Source of the DNA: Bacillota bacterium
GTDB taxonomy: Bacteria; Bacillota_C; Negativicutes; JAEYSJ01
Reading direction: 5' to 3'
DNA length: 6,767 nucleotides
NCBI GenBank assembly: GCA_023434855.1
Contig: JAEYSJ010000070.1
Location: 1 to 6,767 of the forward strand
In this document: in pieces, positions 6,376 to 6,767 of the stretch
How positions within the stretch are numbered: position 1 is the first letter of the stretch
How the letters are laid out: each line of letters starts with the position of its first letter
Position numbers and translations under genes: made by a program
The notes under the pieces: model-generated
What the model saw: the letters and a program-made list of their open reading frames with translations, nothing else
What the model was told of the DNA's origin: nothing
Database searches by the model: none

Positions 6376-6767
6376 ATGAAAAAATTGGGTAGAATGGTTT
6401 TTTTAAGTGCGGTTGGCGCTTGCTTCATCCTGGCAATCGGTTCAACGGCGTTTGCGGCGGCTAACGACTCGACGGATGGTAATATTTCCGTTGAAGTCCG
6501 GTATTTTAAACCGGATTTGACCTTTCGGGCGCAATCCAACAGCATTCAGTATAACGGTGGTCCTGTTGATTTTAAGAATGATTTGGGACTGGGCGATAGA
6601 TCGGTGCCGGAATACAGAATGATGATTGGTAACAACATCCGCTTAGATTATATGAAATTTGACCATACGGGATCAAATATCCTGAATCAGAGTTTAACTT
6701 ATGAAGGGACGAGCTATCAGATAAACGCCAATATTGCTTCACGATTACGATTGAATATGCAAGGGCA
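6376..6767 (+). CDS. Exported, probable outer-membrane β-barrel protein, N-terminal fragment (3' end outside window)
   Basis: The frame is open from ATG 6376 to the window end: 130 codons and no stop. Residues 1-27 form a clear Sec signal peptide: a basic start (MKKLGR), a hydrophobic core (MVFLSAVGACFILAIG) and an AFA cleavage site, predicted to cut after A27. The C16 in the core is not in a convincing lipobox. The mature part begins AANDSTDGN and then shows alternating polar/hydrophobic stretches typical of β-strands: ISVEVRYFKPDLTFRAQ, YRMMIGNNIRLDYMKFD, QSLTYEGTSYQINANIASRLRLNMQ. Between the first two is a loop (VDFKNDLGLGDRSVPE) resembling the 'D.k.DLGL.d' segment of small outer-membrane barrel proteins. 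The segment is compatible with an eight- or more-stranded barrel in the outer membrane of a diderm bacterium. The exact family and function are unknown. It lies 125 nt after cydC on the same strand, and may have its own promoter. Its relation to the cyd genes is uncertain. Confidence 0.75.
   Translation, partial: MKKLGRMVFLSAVGACFILAIGSTAFAAANDSTDGNISVEVRYFKPDLTFRAQSNSIQYNGGPVDFKNDLGLGDRSVPEYRMMIGNNIRLDYMKFDHTGSNILNQSLTYEGTSYQINANIASRLRLNMQG

Noticed and set aside
6090..6545. 151-aa minus-strand ORF spanning the cydC end and the next gene
   Set aside because: It runs antisense to two well-supported genes and the spacer, with no recognisable domain and no good RBS.
1..6767. CRISPR array, tRNA/rRNA, transposase or defence genes
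   Set aside because: No spaced identical repeats, cloverleaf, transposase motif or defence-type domain was seen on either strand.

Overview
The window carries a complete cytochrome bd quinol oxidase operon of the cydABDC type. It is flanked by the 3' end of an Rrf2-family regulator gene and the 5' end of a secreted, probably outer-membrane β-barrel protein. All genes are on the + strand. The Firmicutes-like features are strong AGGAGG-type ribosome binding sites, a short-Q-loop CydA, fused-domain CydD and CydC ABC half-transporters, and AT-rich spacers. The last gene looks like an outer-membrane protein behind a Sec signal peptide. Together these suggest a diderm Firmicute of the Negativicutes (Sporomusa/Pelosinus-like). 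That placement is inference, not something the sequence proves.

Layout: 1-245 is the C-terminal part of an Rrf2 regulator with a cysteine cluster. After 10 nt comes cydA (256-1644), which overlaps cydB (1635-2642) by 10 nt. A 147-nt spacer (2643-2789) holds two strong secondary structures: a perfect 14-bp stem-loop (2649-2681) and a long imperfect palindrome (2699-2769) that looks like a mobile or REP-type intergenic element. Then come cydD (2790-4517) and cydC (4514-6250), joined by an ATGA overlap. A 125-nt spacer (6251-6375) contains three evenly spaced GGAATTT repeats. The truncated exported protein starts at 6376 and runs off the end of the window.

How the genes work together: CydA and CydB form the membrane oxidase that reduces O2 to water with electrons from quinol, using hemes b558, b595 and d. 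CydDC is the ABC exporter needed to assemble that oxidase; it has been described as a thiol exporter and more recently as a heme transporter. The Rrf2 protein, encoded just upstream and apparently co-transcribed, is a good candidate for an Fe-S-based sensor of O2, NO or redox state controlling the operon. In a mostly anaerobic host the oxidase would serve O2 scavenging or microaerobic respiration.

The coding content is conventional. I did not find an undescribed system. The points worth a second look are the non-coding structures between cydB and cydD, the spaced repeats before the last gene, and the regulator linkage.
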